Shown: positions 32,134-41,305, counted from the first letter of the stretch. The stretch: 64,000 nucleotides of DNA from Streptomyces sp. NBC_01498 (GCF_036327775.1 NZ_CP109598.1:4216001-4280000), one strand, 5' to 3'. Translations and numbers: made by a program. Notes: generated by a model not told the origin, from the sequence alone.

Positions 32134-33129
32134 ATGGCAACCCGTGCCGTCGCCCGCCGTACCGCCAATGGTGGTACGAACAGGGCAAGCAGTGTTCGCG
32201 CCGTGGGCGGCGAGATCGCCGATCGCGACCTGGTCGGCATGTACCTCGACGAGATCGCGCGCACGCCGCTGCTCGACGCCGCCAAGGAGGTCGAGCTGTC
32301 GCAGACCATCGAGGCGGGTGTGTACGCCCAGCAGATAGTCGACGGAGCGGTGGAGAGCGAGGTCACCGACGCACGGCGCGAGGAGCTGGAGGCTCTTGTC
32401 GCCGCCGGTGAGCGCGCGAAGGACGTCTTCATACGCTCCAATCTCCGACTCGTCGTCGCCGTGGCCCGACGCTACCCGCGCAGTGGACTGCCCCTTCTCG
32501 ACCTCATCCAGGAAGGCAACGCCGGCCTGGTGCGCGCGGTCGAGAAGTTCGACTACGCCAAGGGATTCAAGTTCTCCACCTACGCGACCTGGTGGATCCG
32601 CCAGGCCATCACCCGGTCCATCGCGGACCAGTCCCGCACGATCAGGCTGCCCGTCCACCTCGTGGAGGAGCTCGGCCGTATCCGCAGGGTGCAGCGCGAG
32701 TTCAACCGGGAGAAGGGGCGCGACCCGGAGCCCACCGAGATCGCCGCCGAGCTCGGCTCCAACGCCGCCCGCGTCAACGACGTCCTGGACTGGGCACGCG
32801 ACCCGGTCAGTCTCAACATGTCGGTGGACGACGACGGGGACACCCAGTTCGGCGACCTCCTGGAGGACACCTCGGCGATCTCGCCCGAGCAGTCCGTCCT
32901 CACGCTGCTGCGCAGCGAGGAACTGGACGAGCTGATCGGCAGGCTCGACCACCGCACGGCCTCCATCATCAAGATGCGCTACGGCATCGAGGACGGCCGT
33001 GAGCGGACGCTCACCGAGGTGGGCAAGCAGCACGGCCTGACCCGTGAGCGGATCAGGCAGATCGAGAAGCACGCCCTTCTCGAACTCAAGAAGATGGCGC
33101 ACGACGTGGGCTTCGACGCCGCGGCGTGA
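32134..33129 (+). CDS. hrdD: Principal-like RNA polymerase sigma factor HrdD
   Basis: This 331-residue group 2 sigma-70 factor starts MATRAVARRT, then IADRDLVGMYLDEIARTPLL (region 1.2), LVRAVEKFDYAKGFKFSTYA and TWWIRQAITRSI (region 2), and ends with TLTEVGKQHGLTRERIRQIE (region 4.2). Sequence and length match HrdD rather than the essential HrdB, which has a long N-terminal extension. It directs core RNA polymerase to vegetative-type promoters in an auxiliary manner. ATG 32134 has GGGAG upstream. A sigma-R-type promoter lies in the leader and a terminator follows. Confidence 0.93.
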   Translation: MATRAVARRTANGGTNRASSVRAVGGEIADRDLVGMYLDEIARTPLLDAAKEVELSQTIEAGVYAQQIVDGAVESEVTDARREELEALVAAGERAKDVFIRSNLRLVVAVARRYPRSGLPLLDLIQEGNAGLVRAVEKFDYAKGFKFSTYATWWIRQAITRSIADQSRTIRLPVHLVEELGRIRRVQREFNREKGRDPEPTEIAAELGSNAARVNDVLDWARDPVSLNMSVDDDGDTQFGDLLEDTSAISPEQSVLTLLRSEELDELIGRLDHRTASIIKMRYGIEDGRERTLTEVGKQHGLTRERIRQIEKHALLELKKMAHDVGFDAAA

Positions 33130-33162
33130 CGCCGTCACCAGGGGCGCAGGCCCCCGCCGTAC

Positions 33163-33199
33163 GGAGTCCCGGTACCCACCCCCCCGGTGCCGGGACTCC
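33163..33199 (+). terminator. Hairpin terminator after hrdD
   Basis: GGAGTCCCGGTACC at 33163-33176 pairs with GGTGCCGGGACTCC at 33186-33199 with one wobble, around a C-rich loop. No T-tract follows, as is common for high-GC terminators. The remaining bases to 33374 hold nothing recognisable. Confidence 0.7.
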
Positions 33200-33374
33200 T
33201 CACGTCGCCACCGCCTTCGCGCGGCGCCGTACGCCACCAGCTCCGTACGCCCACCGGTAGGCACATCAGCTCTGTACGGGGTACCTCCCGCCCCGGGGAC
33301 GGGCGGTGCCGGTGCGCGCGGACGGCTCCGGTCCCGGCCCGCGGCCCCCGCACCGGTCGCGGCGGGCGAGGTGC

Positions 33375-34355
33375 TCACGAGGCCCCGGCCGCGCCCGTCG
33401 CCGCGCGGGTCAGCCGGCCGCCCAGTGCGCGTACGTGCTCGACCAGCCGCTCCGGACGGTGGACCGTGAACTCGCGGTCCACCAGCGCCAGTCGCAGCGC
33501 CAGCCACTCCAGTGAGTCGCCCGCCCGCGCCCGTAGCCGGCACGTGTCCGGTCCGGTCGGCTCCGGTATGCCGAGCGACGCCGGCAGGCGCCCCGCCACG
33601 AACTCCGCGCTCGCCGCGAACGTCACGTCCACGTCCACCCCCGGCTCCGACCGCGCCATCGAACGGGCCAGGAACTCCGCCGCGCCCCCGGCCGGCAGCT
33701 CACGCGGCGCGTAACGGGCCCCGGTCGCGAAGGGGTCGGAGACCCGGTCGACCCGGAACGTCCGCCAGTCGCCGCGCCCCACGTCGTACGCGATCAGATA
33801 CCAGCGCCGGGCCGTCGACACCAGGCGGTACGGCTCCACCTGCCGCTTGGTCCGCGCGCCGTCCCCCGCGCGGTAGTCGAACCGCAGCTGTTCCGTCCCG
33901 GCGATCGCCGAGGCGATGACCGTCAGCGTCCGCGCGTCGACGCTCCCCGCGTCCCCCGGCATGAGCATGGGCACCGTCGCGGCCTGGAGGGTGGAGACCC
34001 GGTGCCGCAGCCGTGACGGCAGCACCTGTTCCAGCTTCGCCAACGCCCTGACGGACGCTTCCTCGACGCCCTCGATGGCATGGCCCGCGCCCGCCCGCAG
34101 CCCCACCGCGATGGCCACGGCCTCCTCGTCGTCCAGCAGCAGCGGCGGCATCGCCGCGCCCGCGACCAGCCGGTAGCCGCCGACCGCGCCCCGGGTGGCC
34201 TCGACCGGGTAGCCGAGGGCGCGCAGCCGGTCGATGTCCCGGCGAATGGTGCGCGCGCTGACATCGAGACGTTCGGCCAGTTCGCTGCCCGGCCACTCGC
34301 GTGGTGTCTGGAGAAGGGACAGCAGATTCAGGAGTCGTGCCGGAGTGTCCGCCAT
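33375..34355 (-). CDS. WYL domain transcriptional regulator (YafY type)
   Basis: The 326-residue protein has an N-terminal DeoR-like winged helix (LLNLLSLLQTPREWPGSELA, LDVSARTIRRDIDRLRALG) and a central WYL domain (RQVEPYRLVSTARRWYLIAYDVGRGDWRTFRVDR) followed by the C-terminal WCX region. WYL domains bind nucleic acid or small ligands. It is divergent from a DHA2 efflux gene 63 bases away, with a palindrome between them, so it likely controls that pump. Confidence 0.9.
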   Translation of the reverse strand: MADTPARLLNLLSLLQTPREWPGSELAERLDVSARTIRRDIDRLRALGYPVEATRGAVGGYRLVAGAAMPPLLLDDEEAVAIAVGLRAGAGHAIEGVEEASVRALAKLEQVLPSRLRHRVSTLQAATVPMLMPGDAGSVDARTLTVIASAIAGTEQLRFDYRAGDGARTKRQVEPYRLVSTARRWYLIAYDVGRGDWRTFRVDRVSDPFATGARYAPRELPAGGAAEFLARSMARSEPGVDVDVTFAASAEFVAGRLPASLGIPEPTGPDTCRLRARAGDSLEWLALRLALVDREFTVHRPERLVEHVRALGGRLTRAATGAAGAS

Positions 34356-34371
34356 GTGTTCAAGACTGACA

Positions 34372-34383
34372 GTCCTCTAGGAC
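34372..34383. promoter_or_regulatory. Palindrome GTCCTCTAGGAC between WYL regulator and efflux genes
   Basis: Five-base arms GTCCT/AGGAC flank a CT centre in the only AT-rich part of this 63-base divergent region. It lies 17 bases from the regulator start and 36 from the pump start, so a protein bound here could block both promoters. Confidence 0.5.
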
Positions 34384-34418
34384 ATGAATTGGCCTACATG
34401 GTGACTATCTTTTCTTGT

Positions 34419-35948
34419 ATGACTTCTCCAGCGACTTCTCCGGTCGCCGCACCTGGCACCACCCTCGACACCGACCCTGCCTCCGGGCCGGGCGACCGCC
34501 GGCGCTGGCTGGCGCTGGCCGTGGTCATGACCGCCGCCTTCATGGACCTCGTCGACGTCACCATCGTCAACATCGCCATCCCCAGCATCGAACGGGACCT
34601 GTCGGCGAGCTTCGGCTCCATCCAGTGGATCACCGCCGGCTACGCGCTGGCCTTCGCCGCCGGGCTGATCACCGGCGGCAGGCTCGGTGACATCTACGGC
34701 CGCAAGCGGCTCTTCCTCGTCGGGATAACCGGCTTCACCCTCGCCTCCGCGCTCTGCGGCTTCGCGGTCAACTCCGAGATGCTGGTCGGCTCCCGGCTCC
34801 TCCAGGGCGCGATGGCCGCGCTGATGGTGCCCCAGGTACTCGCGATCATCCATGTCACCTTCCCCGCGCACGAACGCGGCAAGGTCTTCGGGATGTTCGG
34901 CGCCATCGTCGGACTCGGCGCGGTCTCGGGCCCGCTGCTCGGCGCGCTGCTCACCCAGTGGAACCTGTTCGGTCTGGAATGGCGCCCGATCTTCCTGATC
35001 AACCTCCCCGTCGGTATCGCCGGTGTGATCCTGGGCCGCAGGTTCATCACCGAGTCCAAGGCGCCGAATGCCCTGCGGCTCGATCTGGTCGGTGTCGTCC
35101 TGGTGACCTCCGCGCTGCTGATGCTGATCTACCCGCTCACCCGGGGCCGCGAGCTGGGCTGGCCGCTCTGGGGCCACCTCTGCATGGCGGGCAGCGTCCT
35201 GGTGTTCGCGGCGTTCGTGGCGTACGAGAGGGTGAAGACCCGCAAGGACGGGTCGCCGCTGGTGGAACTGTCCCTGTTCAAGGTCAAGAGCTTCGCCGCG
35301 GGCATCGCCGTCCAGGCGACCTTCGGGATCGGCCTCGGCATCTTCTTCCTGGTCTGGACGCTCTACATGCAGATCGGCCTCGGCTGGAGCCCGTTGCACG
35401 CCGGACTGACCGGGCTGCCGTTCTCGGTCGCCGTCTCCACGGCGGCGGCGCTCTCCGTGCAGAAGCTCGTCCCGCGCTTCGGCCGCAAGGTCCTCCAGAC
35501 GGGCGCGCTGACGATGGCGACGGGCGTGCTGCTCTACCTCTGGGAGGCCGGACAGTACGGCGCGGGCATCAGCGCCTGGCAGATGCTGCCGCCGCTGGTC
35601 GTGATGGGCCTGGGGATGGGCCTGATCGTCGCCCCGCTGACGGACGCGGTGCTGTCGGACGTGCCGCGCGAGCACGCGGGCTCGGCGTCCGGCCTGATCA
35701 ACACCGTGCAGCAGATGGGCAACGCGCTGGGACTGGGGCTGGTCTCGGTGGTCTTCTTCGGCGTGGTCGACGACGCCGCGGCGACGTCACCGGCAGCGGT
35801 GTCGGCGGCCTTCACGGACGGCTTCCAGAACGCGCTCCAGTGGGTGGCGGTGGTCCTGGTGGCCATCTTCCTGCTGATGTTCGCGCTACCGAAGCGACGC
35901 TCGGAGACGGCCCCGTCCGAACTCCCGGACCAGGTTTTGACCGGCTGA
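34419..35948 (+). CDS. DHA2 family MFS efflux transporter
   Basis: This 509-residue protein has about 14 membrane helices and DHA2 motifs: MDLVDVTIVNIAIPSIERDL in helix 1, GGRLGDIYGRKRLF after helix 2, and LLQGAMAALMVPQVLAI in helix 4. It resembles the transporter at 23167-24714 in family but differs throughout. It is divergently arranged with a WYL regulator. ATG 34419 is preferred; ATG 34398 would add seven residues and longer frames run into the regulator. Confidence 0.92.
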   Translation: MTSPATSPVAAPGTTLDTDPASGPGDRRRWLALAVVMTAAFMDLVDVTIVNIAIPSIERDLSASFGSIQWITAGYALAFAAGLITGGRLGDIYGRKRLFLVGITGFTLASALCGFAVNSEMLVGSRLLQGAMAALMVPQVLAIIHVTFPAHERGKVFGMFGAIVGLGAVSGPLLGALLTQWNLFGLEWRPIFLINLPVGIAGVILGRRFITESKAPNALRLDLVGVVLVTSALLMLIYPLTRGRELGWPLWGHLCMAGSVLVFAAFVAYERVKTRKDGSPLVELSLFKVKSFAAGIAVQATFGIGLGIFFLVWTLYMQIGLGWSPLHAGLTGLPFSVAVSTAAALSVQKLVPRFGRKVLQTGALTMATGVLLYLWEAGQYGAGISAWQMLPPLVVMGLGMGLIVAPLTDAVLSDVPREHAGSASGLINTVQQMGNALGLGLVSVVFFGVVDDAAATSPAAVSAAFTDGFQNALQWVAVVLVAIFLLMFALPKRRSETAPSELPDQVLTG

Positions 35949-36154
35949 CCGGGTCGTGGCCGTCGCGGTGAGCCGACGCGCCCGTCCCTGCCCGTCGGGA
36001 CCGGCGACCGGCCCGCCCGCCGTCGTGACCGGCCGACCGCCCGGTGCTGTGGTCACCGGCCGGGACCGTGATACCGCCGCCGCCCGGTCCGGGGGAACGT
36101 CCCGGAGGAGTGCCTCCGAGGGAACGTCTCCCGGGCCGGGCGACGCGCGTTCCG

Positions 36155-37093
36155 TCATCTCACCCGCGCGCGCAGCTCCATGGCCTGCCGTGCGGCACTC
36201 TGCGCCGCGTACACCTCGCACATGTGACGGCCGTCGGGTGTCGCGGTGTGCTCGACCTCCCACAGGCTTGTCTCCGTGCCGTCCAGCAGCAGGAACGCGT
36301 GCTCGTAGAGCGTGAAACCGGTGTCCCCGTCCTCGATGTGACTGTGTCCGCCGAAGACCTGGGTGATCTGGTGGGCGAAGGCGGCCCGCAGCGGCTCCGC
36401 GACCTCCTCGCCCGGCCGGTCCACGTTCTCCGCGCGGCGCAGCACGCGGCGGGCGTGGTCGGCGGAGTTGTCCGGGAGATACACCCGGGGCAGCGGCGTC
36501 AGCGGCGCCGCCAGCAGGCCGCTGAGCAGTTCGAGATCGGCCGCGAGGTCGGACTCGAAGCTCGGATCGAGACTGACGGCGAGATCCGGCTCGAATCGCG
36601 ACTCGAAGAGCGCGTCGGAATCGGAGACGGGATCGGAGAGGGGATCGGAGGTCCGGGGATCGGTCGGATCGGCGGCGGAGGAGTCGGGGCCGGAGCCGGA
36701 AGAGGGGCGGGAGTCGGAGTCGGAGCCGGCGGGCTCGGGGGCGGACAGGGCGGGCGCCCCGGCTCCGTTCGCCCGGCCGGGGCGGCGCAGCCGGGAGGCG
36801 GCCAGGCGCACCGCGTGTTCGTCGGTGAAGATCTCGTGCTGTTCGGCGCCGTCGCGCCCGGTGTTGTGGACCAGCTCCCAGAGGGTGAGGGCGGTGCTGT
36901 CGGCAAGCAGGTACGTATGCCGGTAGGTCTCTCGGTGCAGTCCCGCACTGTGGTGCGAGGACCGCAATGAACTGGCGTGTGCCAGAGCGGAGTCGAGCCG
37001 CTCGATCACGGTGTCGGGCAGATCGAAGGAGTTGAGTGCCCGACCCAGGAGACGCTCGATATGCGTCTCGCTTGTCTCATACGGATCGTTCAA
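36155..37093 (-). CDS. DUF6227 family protein with an internal duplication
   Basis: The 312-residue protein matches an actinomycete DUF6227 family: SETHIERLLGRALNSFDLP, SAGLHRETYRHTYLLADSTA and LTLWELVHNT. A second, related unit near the C-terminus reads HSHIEDGDTGFTLYEHAFLL, LDGTETSLWEVEHTATPDGR. The two are separated by a disordered Ser/Asp-rich stretch with repeated SDP and FES words. The fold resembles two copies of one small beta-rich domain. A TTG at 37093 is chosen because GGAG lies seven bases upstream; GTG 37117 is the longer choice. No function is known to me. Confidence 0.78.
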   Translation of the reverse strand: MNDPYETSETHIERLLGRALNSFDLPDTVIERLDSALAHASSLRSSHHSAGLHRETYRHTYLLADSTALTLWELVHNTGRDGAEQHEIFTDEHAVRLAASRLRRPGRANGAGAPALSAPEPAGSDSDSRPSSGSGPDSSAADPTDPRTSDPLSDPVSDSDALFESRFEPDLAVSLDPSFESDLAADLELLSGLLAAPLTPLPRVYLPDNSADHARRVLRRAENVDRPGEEVAEPLRAAFAHQITQVFGGHSHIEDGDTGFTLYEHAFLLLDGTETSLWEVEHTATPDGRHMCEVYAAQSAARQAMELRARVR

Positions 37094-37239
37094 GGTGGGT
37101 CTCCAGGCCGTCGCCACATGTCACTTGGTGATTGCATAACGTAGCCCCTGGGACTGACATCGTGTCCCAAGTTCGGTTAAACGATTGGGGGCGCGCGAGA
37201 AATTCCCTCAAGCCCCCCTCAACTCCCTTGCGCCGCCGG

Positions 37240-38271
37240 TCAGTCCGTGCCGTACAGATCGCGGTACGCGGGGAACGTGCCGCCCGGCCCCTCGATTCCC
37301 TCGGCGGCCACCATCGCGCGGACAATGGCCCTGGTCACGACGTCGGCGCCGGCCGCCAGCAGCTCGTTGAGCGCCAGCGGACTCCCCGGGTCGAGCGGCC
37401 GGTCGCCGGTGGCGAGCGTGAAGACCGTGTCGCCGTCGTTGAGCAGATGGACAGGACGGACGGCGCGCGCGATGCCGTCGTGCGCCGTCCCCGCGAGCTT
37501 CTGCGCCTGCGCCTTGGAGAGCACGGCGTCGGTCGCGACGACGGCGAGCGTGGTGTTGAGCGGGGGCGGCCCCTCGCGCTCGCGCACCTCGGCGAGACGG
37601 GCGAGGGCCGCCTCGTGCACACCGGCCGCCGGGTGGACCGGACGGCCCTGGACGTACCGCCCGTACAGCACGCCCGTCAGCGGATCGACCGCCGAGCCCG
37701 CCGCGTTCGCCACGACGAGCGCCGCGACGGTGATCCCGGAGGGCAGCAGCACACTCGCCGTGCCCACCCCGCCCTTCAACTGGCCGACCACCGCCCCGGT
37801 CCCGGCGCCCACCGAGCCCTCGGCGACCGGTGCCCCCGGTCCCGTACGGGCCGCCGCCTCCACCGCCGCCCGACCCGTGGCGGCGTCCGGACGGGACCGC
37901 CAGTCACCGCCCCGGCCGAGGTCGAAGACGCAGGCGGCAGGGACGACCGGCACCACCTGGGACGGGTCCGGCCCGACCCGCACACCCCGGCCCCGCTCCT
38001 CCAGCCACGCCATCACGCCGGAGGCGGAGTCCAGCCCGTACGCGCTGCCGCCCGTGAGTACGACGGCCTCCACGCGGTCCACCAGATTGCGCGGGTCCAG
38101 CGCGTCGGTCTCCCGCGTGCCCGGCCCGCCGCCCCGTACGTCCACGGCGGCGACCGCACCGCCCTCGGGGGCCAGGACCACCGTCGTACCGGTGAGCGAC
38201 CGGTCACCGGGCACCCGCGCGTGCCCGACCCGGATCCCCGCCACATCCGTCAATGCGTCATTGGTTGCCAT
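37240..38271 (-). CDS. P1 family peptidase (DmpA/NylC-like N-terminal nucleophile hydrolase)
   Basis: This 343-residue protein has the DmpA/P1 fold signatures: DVAGIRVGHA at the start, VEAVVLTGGSAYGLDSASGVM, VGAGTGA in the middle and LNTTLAVVATDA near residue 235. In the family the precursor self-cleaves before a Thr or Ser that becomes the nucleophile; the NTTL sequence here fits cleavage before the first Thr. Substrates are D- or beta-aminopeptides or cyclic amides. ATG 38271 is taken as the start. It is divergent from a small gene at 38353. Confidence 0.88.
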   Translation of the reverse strand: MATNDALTDVAGIRVGHARVPGDRSLTGTTVVLAPEGGAVAAVDVRGGGPGTRETDALDPRNLVDRVEAVVLTGGSAYGLDSASGVMAWLEERGRGVRVGPDPSQVVPVVPAACVFDLGRGGDWRSRPDAATGRAAVEAAARTGPGAPVAEGSVGAGTGAVVGQLKGGVGTASVLLPSGITVAALVVANAAGSAVDPLTGVLYGRYVQGRPVHPAAGVHEAALARLAEVREREGPPPLNTTLAVVATDAVLSKAQAQKLAGTAHDGIARAVRPVHLLNDGDTVFTLATGDRPLDPGSPLALNELLAAGADVVTRAIVRAMVAAEGIEGPGGTFPAYRDLYGTD

Positions 38272-38352
38272 GGGCCCCATGCGTACCACGCGACGGGTCC
38301 CCGCCCCGTCGGGCCGGCCCGTCCGCCGCGCCCGCCCCCGTACCCTGGACGC

Positions 38353-38619
38353 ATGAGCACCGCCCCCACCCCCGGACCGGCCGAGAGCGCCACGAGTGCC
38401 GAGACCGCCCGGCAGCCCGCTCCCGAGCGGCCCGCGCCGCCCGGCCCGGCGTCTGCGAAGCGAGGCCGGCCCAGGCCGTCGATCGTCTTCGACGACCCGC
38501 TGGACGGCCGGTCCTCCGACGACACCGACGACGGCTGGGGCGAACGGCCGGCCACGGGCGACAGCGCGGCCGCCGACCTGGCCCGCTTCCTCGACGAGAA
38601 GCCGCCCCACCACCTCTGA
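38353..38619 (+). CDS. Small Pro/Ala/Asp-rich protein of unknown function
   Basis: The 88-residue protein has a disordered Pro/Ala-rich first half, a basic patch KRGRPRPS, then an acidic segment IVFDDPLDGRSSDDTDDGWG and a C-terminal helix AADLARFLDEKPPHH. The mixture of low-complexity start and well-formed acidic end resembles small Streptomyces proteins kept between conserved genes. It stands alone between divergent peptidase and convergent mscL genes. Confidence 0.55.
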   Translation: MSTAPTPGPAESATSAETARQPAPERPAPPGPASAKRGRPRPSIVFDDPLDGRSSDDTDDGWGERPATGDSAAADLARFLDEKPPHHL

Positions 38620-38715
38620 CCGACCGGCGCCGCCCGACCGCACCGAACCGGAACGGCCCGGTGAGCCACCGCCGTAACGCGTCGCCCACGGAGCGCCGTT
38701 CCGCCGGCGGACCGG

Positions 38716-39210
38716 CTACGGAGTCGGAGTCCCGGGCCGCGCCTGCCCCGCCGTGCCGCCCTGCTGAGCCAGCAGCGCGTCCCTGATCTCCTTCAGCACC
38801 TCCAGCTCGTTCACCTCCAGGACCTCCTGCACCTCTTCCTTGGCGGCGAGCAGCCTGGCGCGCCTGGCCAGGTACTTGGCCATCGGCAGGACCATCAGGA
38901 AGTACACGACGGCGGCGGTGATCAGGAAGCTGAGCGTCGCGCTGAGCACCGTCCCCCACATGATCGGGATGCCGGACACGACCTCGCCCGCGGCGTTCGT
39001 CTCGCACGGCGCCTGGACGCACGAGGTGTAGTGGTCCAGATTCTTGGTGCCGAACGCTCCCACCACCGGATTGATGATGCCCTTCACCAGGGAATTCACC
39101 ACGTTCGTGAACGCGGCGCCGATGACGACCGCGACCGCGAGGTCGATCACGTTGCCGCGTGTCAGGAAGGCTTTGAAGCCGTCCAGCACGCTCTCTTTGT
39201 CCTTGCTCAC
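38716..39210 (-). CDS. mscL: Large-conductance mechanosensitive channel MscL
   Basis: The 164-residue protein begins VSKDKESVLDGFKAFLTRGNV, with the pore helix DLAVAVVIGAAFTNVVNSLV at about 22-41, a second membrane helix SFLITAAVVYFLMVLPMAKY near 89-108 and a cytoplasmic helix (EVLEVNELEVLKEIRDALL). MscL opens under membrane tension to release solutes during osmotic downshock. The periplasmic loop has two Cys residues (SCVQAPC), which could form a disulfide. A GTG at 39210 is preferred; ATG 39249 and others upstream are possible. Confidence 0.92.
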   Translation of the reverse strand: MSKDKESVLDGFKAFLTRGNVIDLAVAVVIGAAFTNVVNSLVKGIINPVVGAFGTKNLDHYTSCVQAPCETNAAGEVVSGIPIMWGTVLSATLSFLITAAVVYFLMVLPMAKYLARRARLLAAKEEVQEVLEVNELEVLKEIRDALLAQQGGTAGQARPGTPTP

Positions 39211-39387
39211 GAGTGAGTCCTTCGTCGTATGTGCCGTCGTGTGTGCCATGGGTGCCGCGAGGGGGGCAGCCGATCGCCTGGACACCATGGGCAACTCGCG
39301 CCTCGGCTGTCCAATCCGCCCATGCTTTCGTGTGACCAGTCTGCTCGTCAGTACGACAGCTAAAAGTGCGGACCGGCTCCGAGCGGT

Positions 39388-40095
39388 TCAGCACAGGGTC
39401 ACCGCCAGCCGTGAGTGCGTGCCCGCCCCCGCCAACTCCGCTGCCGCAGCGCGCTCGACGCGCAGCAGCACCAGCGCCCCGCCCTCGTCGATCCCTTCCG
39501 GAAGGCGCGGTACGGACTCCACCCGCACCCCCGACGCCAGCACCCGGGCGTCCGGCTCGCCCTGCCCGGGGGAGCGGGTGGCGGTGGCGATCACGTCGAC
39601 CCGGTCGCCCGCGCGCAGCAGCCGCACCGTCGCCACATCCGCGATCCGCACCGGCACCCTGACCAACTCCGGCTTCGCCGGCCCCGGCCGGGCCGCGACC
39701 CCCGCAACGGGCGCACCACCCCCGCCCGCGACCGCGCGGGCCGCCGCCTCGGCGCGCTCCTCCGCTCCGGCCGTCACCCCGGGACCGCCCGCGCCCGACG
39801 CCGCCAGGGCCGCCGCGGTCACCGCCAGCCCCGCCGCCATGGTCCGGCGCCGCCGGAGCAGCGCCCGGCGCAGCCGGTGCCCGCCCCCGTGCACCCGCAG
39901 CGGATCGAACACCGGCACCCCGCACGGGGCGGGCGCGGCGGCGACCGGCGTGGCCCCGGGCGCGGGCGGCGGGGGGAATGGCGGATCCGAGGCCCGGGAG
40001 AACGCCGGCGAAGGGGTAACGCCGGACGACGAGTCGCGTGAGGACGAGTCGCGTGAGGACGACGCTCGGGAAGAGGGAAAAGGGGAAGCGGACAT
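39388..40095 (-). CDS. SAF-domain protein related to Flp pilus assembly CpaB/RcpC
   Basis: This 235-residue protein has a Ser/Asp-rich N-tail, a basic region, one membrane helix (MAAGLAVTAAALAASGA, about 88-105) and a C-terminal domain of the RcpC/CpaB type (LVRVPVRIADVATVRLLRAG, DRVDVIATA, ARVLASGVRVESVP, ALVLLRVERAAA). CpaB proteins help assemble the Flp pilus outside the membrane. No tad pilus genes are next to it, so it may have another envelope role. ATG 40095 is chosen by the local AGGTGG. Confidence 0.75.
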   Translation of the reverse strand: MSASPFPSSRASSSRDSSSRDSSSGVTPSPAFSRASDPPFPPPPAPGATPVAAAPAPCGVPVFDPLRVHGGGHRLRRALLRRRRTMAAGLAVTAAALAASGAGGPGVTAGAEERAEAAARAVAGGGGAPVAGVAARPGPAKPELVRVPVRIADVATVRLLRAGDRVDVIATATRSPGQGEPDARVLASGVRVESVPRLPEGIDEGGALVLLRVERAAAAELAGAGTHSRLAVTLC

Positions 40096-40237
40096 GGCAA
40101 CCACCACCTGCCGTGAGGAGTCTCTGCTGGTCGCTCCTCACGATCCCCGCCCGGCCGAAATCCCGCCGAAGCCTGTGGACAACTACCCGATTGTGGATAT
40201 CTCGCTCACCCGATCGAGAGCCACGGCCGCACCGTGT

Positions 40238-41098
40238 TTACGGCAGGTCGAGTCCGGTGTCGATGCCGTCCAGCGCGTGCGAGCACAGACAGTCCCGCGT
40301 CTCACCGGCCTGGAGCGCGCCCACGGTGTCGAACAGCACCGTGCGCAGCCGGTCGACGTTGGACGCGAAGACCTTCAGCACATCCTTGTGCGAGACGCCC
40401 TCGCCCGTCTCGGCCCCCGCGTCCAGGTCCGTCACCAGCGTCAACGACGTGTAGCAGAGGGCCAGTTCACGGGCGAGCACCGCTTCGGGGTGCCCCGTCA
40501 TGCCGACCACCGACCAGCCCATCGACGCGTGCCAGCGCGACTCGGCGCGGGTCGAGAAGCGCGGCCCCTCGACGACGACCAGCGTCCCGCCGTCCACCGG
40601 CTCCCACTCGCGCCCGCGCGCGGCGGACAGGGCGGCCCTGCGCCCCTCGGGGCAGTACGGATCGGCGGGCGAGACGTGCACGACGTTCGAGGCCCGGCCG
40701 TCGGGCAGCGGCACGGCGTCGTAGTACGTCTGGGCACGTGCCTTCGTACGGTCCACGAACTGGTCCGGTACGAGCAGGGTCCCCGGCCCGAACTCCTCCC
40801 GCAGCCCGCCCACCGCGCACGGGCCGAGCACCTGCCGGACACCCAGCGACCGCAGCGCCCACAGGTTGGCCCGGTAGTTGATGCGGTGGGGCGGGATGTC
40901 GTGCGCACGCCCGTGACGCGGCAGGAACGCGACGCGCCTGCCCTCGACGTCGCCGAGGAACAGCGAGTCGCTGGGCGGTCCGTAGGGGGTGTCGACGGTG
41001 ACCTCGGTCACGTCGTCCAGGAATGAGTACAGGCCCGAGCCGCCGATGACGCCGATCTCCGCGGTCTCCGAGCCCTCTGCCTTCGCCTTGGTCACCAT
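40238..41098 (-). CDS. mtnP: S-methyl-5-thioadenosine phosphorylase
   Basis: The 286-residue protein matches PNP family 2: IGVIGGSGLYSFLDDV, LPRHGRAHDIPPHRINYRAN and SMGWSVVGMTGHPEAVLARE, which place the purine, phosphate and pentose sites. It phosphorolyses methylthioadenosine to adenine and 5-methylthioribose-1-phosphate, recycling the by-product of polyamine and related synthesis. ATG 41098 is chosen; a nearby GTG nine bases upstream is possible. Confidence 0.92.
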   Translation of the reverse strand: MVTKAKAEGSETAEIGVIGGSGLYSFLDDVTEVTVDTPYGPPSDSLFLGDVEGRRVAFLPRHGRAHDIPPHRINYRANLWALRSLGVRQVLGPCAVGGLREEFGPGTLLVPDQFVDRTKARAQTYYDAVPLPDGRASNVVHVSPADPYCPEGRRAALSAARGREWEPVDGGTLVVVEGPRFSTRAESRWHASMGWSVVGMTGHPEAVLARELALCYTSLTLVTDLDAGAETGEGVSHKDVLKVFASNVDRLRTVLFDTVGALQAGETRDCLCSHALDGIDTGLDLP

Positions 41099-41260
41099 GA
41101 CGATCACCCTAGGCCCTGTCCGGGGACGAGGACGGGGCGGCCGCGGACGTACCGGGAGCGCCCACGGGACCGCGTGGGAGAAGACGGGAGAACGCCTGCG
41201 GGTGCTCTCCCGTGAGCGGGGCTTCACCGGGGTACGCGACCGCCGCGCGGGAACGCCGAG

Positions 41261-41287
41261 GACCCCGCCGTAGTGAACGGCGGGGTC
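41261..41287 (-). terminator. Hairpin terminator after the FmdB gene
   Basis: GACCCCGCCGT at 41261-41271 pairs perfectly with ACGGCGGGGTC at 41277-41287 around AGTGA. It lies 19 bases past the stop of the FmdB gene on the minus strand and before the mtnP gene. Confidence 0.8.
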
Positions 41288-41305
41288 CCGGAGGAAGGAC
41301 TGCGA

